From: Candidatus Izemoplasmatales bacterium | GTDB lineage: Bacteria > Bacillota_I > Bacilli_A > Izemoplasmatales > Hujiaoplasmataceae | Length of the DNA: 6,474 bases | Direction: 5' to 3' | Assembly (NCBI GenBank): GCA_028694875.1 | Contig: JAQVKB010000065.1 | Coordinates: 1 to 6,474, forward strand | In this document: positions 5,403 to 6,474 of the stretch, in pieces | Numbering within the stretch: position 1 is the first letter of the stretch | How the letters are laid out: the number at the start of each line of letters is the position of its first letter | Notes under the pieces: generated by a model | The model's input: only the letters and a program-made list of their open reading frames with translations | Database searches by the model: none | Told to the model about the DNA's origin: nothing | Program-made: the position numbers and the translations under genes

Positions 5403-6404
5403 TTATGATTTGGTTTCGAGTGTTCCATCGGGATAGCGCGCAAATCGACCCGCATCCTTTTCGTGAACGGGGTCACTTTTCGGATAGGGCCATCCACCAA
5501 ATTCGTTCTCTTCATAATCGCGATACGCTTGAATGACTTCTTCACGGGTATTCATGACAAAAGGACCGTAGGAGTAGACTGGCTCATGAATGGGTTTGGC
5601 TTCGAGAAGCAAAAACCATGCTTCTTCTGTCGCATTCATCGAAAGCGATTGTGTCGAATCCAACTTGGCGCGATATTTCGGTTGAAGGACTTCATCCTCT
5701 AGTTGAAGGGTTCCATTACCTTGATAGTAATAGAGATTTCGATTCACTTCCGCGTCGACACCTTCCAAAGTGAAGACTCCTCCCGGTTGAAGATGGACGA
5801 GTAAAATACGAACACCGTTCTCGCGATTCGATGCCCATGATACGGGTGTAGATGCAATCGCGGATAAGTCTTCGTAATTTCCCGCAATCACCTTCACATC
5901 GACGAGGTTTCCACGAAAGACGGGAATGTCTTCTTTCCAAAACATTTTGTAATCAGGTTCTGCTTTTTTGGAGGCAGCTGGTAAATTCAACCATATTTGG
6001 AAGAGTTCCAATGGATTGTCTTTGTCGGAATGAACCAATGGAAACATTTCCGCGTGCAAACATCCTTTTCCGGTGGTCATCCATTGAACGTCACCATCTC
6101 CATATCGGCCATAGGCACCATTGGAATCGAAATGATCGACGACACCATCCAGAGTTACCGTAATCGTTTCAAAACCACGGTGAGGGTGAAAAGGAAAACC
6201 AGGGACAGAAGTACCGTGGTACATAGAGTAACCATCATTGCCTGAGAAATCACTTCCGAGTTTGCGATTATGTAATTTAGGGGCAACACCTAAGAACTCA
6301 TCTCCTTGAGGATAATGATCTTTGTGGTGAGCACAAAATAAGAATGGGTTTTCCATCGGCCATTGAAAGCCGAGCTTGGCTGTTTCTAGAATTTGTTTCT
6401 TCAT
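5403..6404 (-). CDS. Pirin-family bicupin protein
   Basis: Cytoplasmic bicupin of the pirin family, 333 aa, slightly longer than the usual 230-300. Bacterial pirins include quercetin 2,3-dioxygenases and redox-sensing or enzyme-binding proteins; which applies here cannot be told. The N-terminal cupin carries the signature FPFHPHRGFETITVTLDGVVDHFDSNG (70-96) and GDGDVQWMTTGKGCLHAEM (102-120). The four iron ligands expected from human pirin are all present: His73, His75, His117 and Glu119. The C-terminal cupin (about 190-290) ends with LLLEAKPIHEPVYSYGPFVMNT, also typical, and a tail GGWPYP follows. I chose ATG 6404 because AGGAGG lies 5 nt upstream. The frame stays open for 23 more codons to 6473, but that part covers the promoter and does not resemble pirin. 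It is monocistronic, with its own promoter and terminator. Confidence 0.94.
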   Translation of the reverse strand: MKKQILETAKLGFQWPMENPFLFCAHHKDHYPQGDEFLGVAPKLHNRKLGSDFSGNDGYSMYHGTSVPGFPFHPHRGFETITVTLDGVVDHFDSNGAYGRYGDGDVQWMTTGKGCLHAEMFPLVHSDKDNPLELFQIWLNLPAASKKAEPDYKMFWKEDIPVFRGNLVDVKVIAGNYEDLSAIASTPVSWASNRENGVRILLVHLQPGGVFTLEGVDAEVNRNLYYYQGNGTLQLEDEVLQPKYRAKLDSTQSLSMNATEEAWFLLLEAKPIHEPVYSYGPFVMNTREEVIQAYRDYEENEFGGWPYPKSDPVHEKDAGRFARYPDGTLETKS

Positions 6405-6432
6405 GATATCCTCCTTTTTTGAGGGTGATTCG

Positions 6433-6462
6433 AGTGTATCATGAAGTTCATTCAAAAGGCAA
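6433..6462 (-). promoter_or_regulatory. Promoter for the pirin-family gene
   Basis: On the minus strand, TGATACACT is an extended -10 (hexamer TACACT, 6438-6433). TTGCCT (6462-6457) lies 18 bp further upstream as a fair -35. Initiation is expected near 6426, about 22 nt before the ATG. Confidence 0.45.
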
Positions 6463-6474
6463 ATGATGTGCAAT

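Noticed and set aside
5852..6245. Plus-strand open frames of 82-103 codons
   Set aside because: Both are antisense to the conserved pirin cupin motifs and look like frame shadows.
6405..6473. Longer pirin start, 23 extra codons
   Set aside because: The extension covers the promoter and ribosome binding site and does not look like a pirin N-terminus, whereas ATG 6404 has a perfect AGGAGG at 5 nt.

Overview
The window looks like chromosomal DNA of a mid-to-low-GC Gram-positive bacterium (Bacillota). The signs are strong AGGAGG-type ribosome binding sites, sigma-A-like promoters, GTG as well as ATG starts, TGA used as stop (nagA and the acetyltransferase end in TGA), and protein families common in that phylum. 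I cannot fix the class or genus from sequence alone. Most genes are moderately GC-rich. A block at about 3180-3780 is clearly AT-richer.

Layout. A Nudix hydrolase (1-277, minus) runs off the left edge. It is divergent from a two-gene plus-strand unit: a COG3910-type predicted ATPase (394-1167) followed 9 nt later by nagA (1177-2307). A MerR-family regulator with a TipAS drug-binding domain (2352-3107) follows. Its promoter overlaps the nagA stop codon and has the 19-bp spacer with central dyad typical of MerR-activated promoters. A strong hairpin terminator closes that gene. The AT-rich block then holds a two-helix small membrane protein (3286-3480) with its own good promoter and about 330 bp without a convincing gene. 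The right half is on the minus strand: pirin-family protein (5403-6404), terminator, then a GNAT acetyltransferase (4775-5323) overlapping by 4 bp a tocopherol-cyclase-family protein (3810-4778), ending in a bidirectional hairpin.

How the genes fit together. NagA supplies glucosamine-6-phosphate from N-acetylglucosamine-6-phosphate, but no nagB or transporter is adjacent, so its partner ATPase is unexplained. The MerR/TipAS gene appears self-contained and autoregulated. It may make two proteins, full-length and drug-binding domain only, from an internal start. The acetyltransferase and cyclase-like protein appear translationally coupled and may act in one unknown pathway. No rRNA, tRNA, insertion sequence, CRISPR array or riboswitch was recognised.
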